Shown: one piece after another, positions 63,873-64,000 of the stretch | Position numbering within the stretch: position 1 is the first letter of the stretch | How the letters are laid out: every line of letters begins with the position of its first letter | Assembly: GCF_036812735.1 (NCBI RefSeq) | Contig: NZ_CP117523.1 | Coordinates: 1,860,001-1,924,000, forward strand | DNA: 64,000 bases | Reading direction: 5' to 3' | Source of the DNA: Terrisporobacter glycolicus ATCC 14880 = DSM 1288 | GTDB taxonomy: Bacteria > Bacillota > Clostridia > Peptostreptococcales > Peptostreptococcaceae | Notes under the pieces: generated by a model | The model's input: the letters and a program-made list of their open reading frames with translations, nothing else | Database searches by the model: none | Told to the model about the DNA's origin: nothing | Made by a program: the position numbers and the translations under genes

Positions 63873-64000
63873 ATGGTGGGATTAGAAAAAGATATTTTGT
63901 ATTTAGTAAGTAGAGTAAGATGCGTCACAGAAAATCAAGTGGGAAAAGTATTTAATAGTAAAAAAAGAAATGGCAAAAAACCCCTAAAGAGGACATTGAG
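63873..64000 (+). CDS. Partial gene at the right edge
   Basis: Forty-two codons are visible after an AAGGAG site with 7-base spacing. The product starts MVGLEKDILYLVSRVRCVTE and continues with a basic stretch (NSKKRNGKKPLKRTLR), open to the window end. The opening resembles the N-terminal winged helix of small DNA-binding proteins (a VTENQV-like turn), but too little is present to assign a family. Confidence 0.6.
   Translation, partial: MVGLEKDILYLVSRVRCVTENQVGKVFNSKKRNGKKPLKRTL

Overview
The window comes from a low-GC, anaerobic, amino-acid-fermenting member of the Clostridia, most likely Peptostreptococcaceae (Clostridioides/Paraclostridium/Terrisporobacter-like). This is an inference from four things: AT-rich composition with strong AGGAGG ribosome binding sites, T-box and TPP riboswitch control, a B12-dependent glutamate mutase (methylaspartate) operon, and electron-transfer or salvage genes typical of strict anaerobes. 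No rRNA, tRNA, CRISPR array, insertion sequence or intact prophage was seen.

Layout. 1-3.9 kb: EcsC-like protein, a small acidic protein, a decayed ECF/CbiO ATPase, a Nudix hydrolase, a flavodoxin, a ferredoxin and a GIY-YIG protein. 3.9-7.8 kb: a TPP-riboswitch thiamine salvage operon (thiD-thiM-tenA-thiT-thiE) with no de novo thiC/thiG genes. 7.8-14.9 kb: a TetR regulator, an orphan PTS-IIB-like protein, YitT, a membrane-anchored ComEC-like metallo-hydrolase, a TDT transporter, an unlisted 50-residue membrane peptide and a 617-residue Sel1/TPR protein. 14.9-19 kb: corA with an unusual leader, then thrC-thrB behind a threonine T-box. 19-26 kb: small proteins, typA, a 2H phosphoesterase, a decayed M20 peptidase and a two-component system. 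26-39 kb: ECF S-component plus radical SAM gene, purine permease, MATE pump, U32 protein, map, ldh, nhaA, queT, a very divergent FtsZ-like protein and an ABC-F ATPase. 39-46 kb: an unassigned catabolic cluster (Gate-domain transporter, TSUP exporter, ornithine-cyclodeaminase-like protein, tautomerase, IlvD/Edd dehydratase, TrmB regulator). 47.4-54.7 kb: the methylaspartate operon (P-loop protein, glmS, glmL, glmE, mal, AtuA/DUF1446, DUF4387). 54.7-64 kb: a substrate-binding lipoprotein behind a structured leader, amidase, LUD protein, lipid kinase, an unassigned structured RNA region, glnS, a YiiX-like protein, a large membrane protein and the start of a gene cut by the window edge.

How genes work together. 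The methylaspartate operon converts glutamate through 3-methylaspartate to mesaconate. The usual mesaconase and citramalate lyase are absent here, and the AtuA/DUF4387 pair stands where they would be expected. The thi operon salvages hydroxymethylpyrimidine and thiazole and imports thiamine. ThrC and ThrB are controlled by charged tRNA-Thr.

Items most worth a second look: (1) two overlapping leader peptides and mutually exclusive hairpins upstream of corA; (2) the FtsZ-fold protein without the GTPase signature; (3) a multi-stem leader before the lipoprotein at 54.88 kb; (4) an independently terminated structured RNA candidate at 59.0-59.3 kb; (5) an ABC-F protein with one composite ATP site degenerate in all three motifs; (6) the 39-46 kb catabolic cluster with shared promoter motifs.
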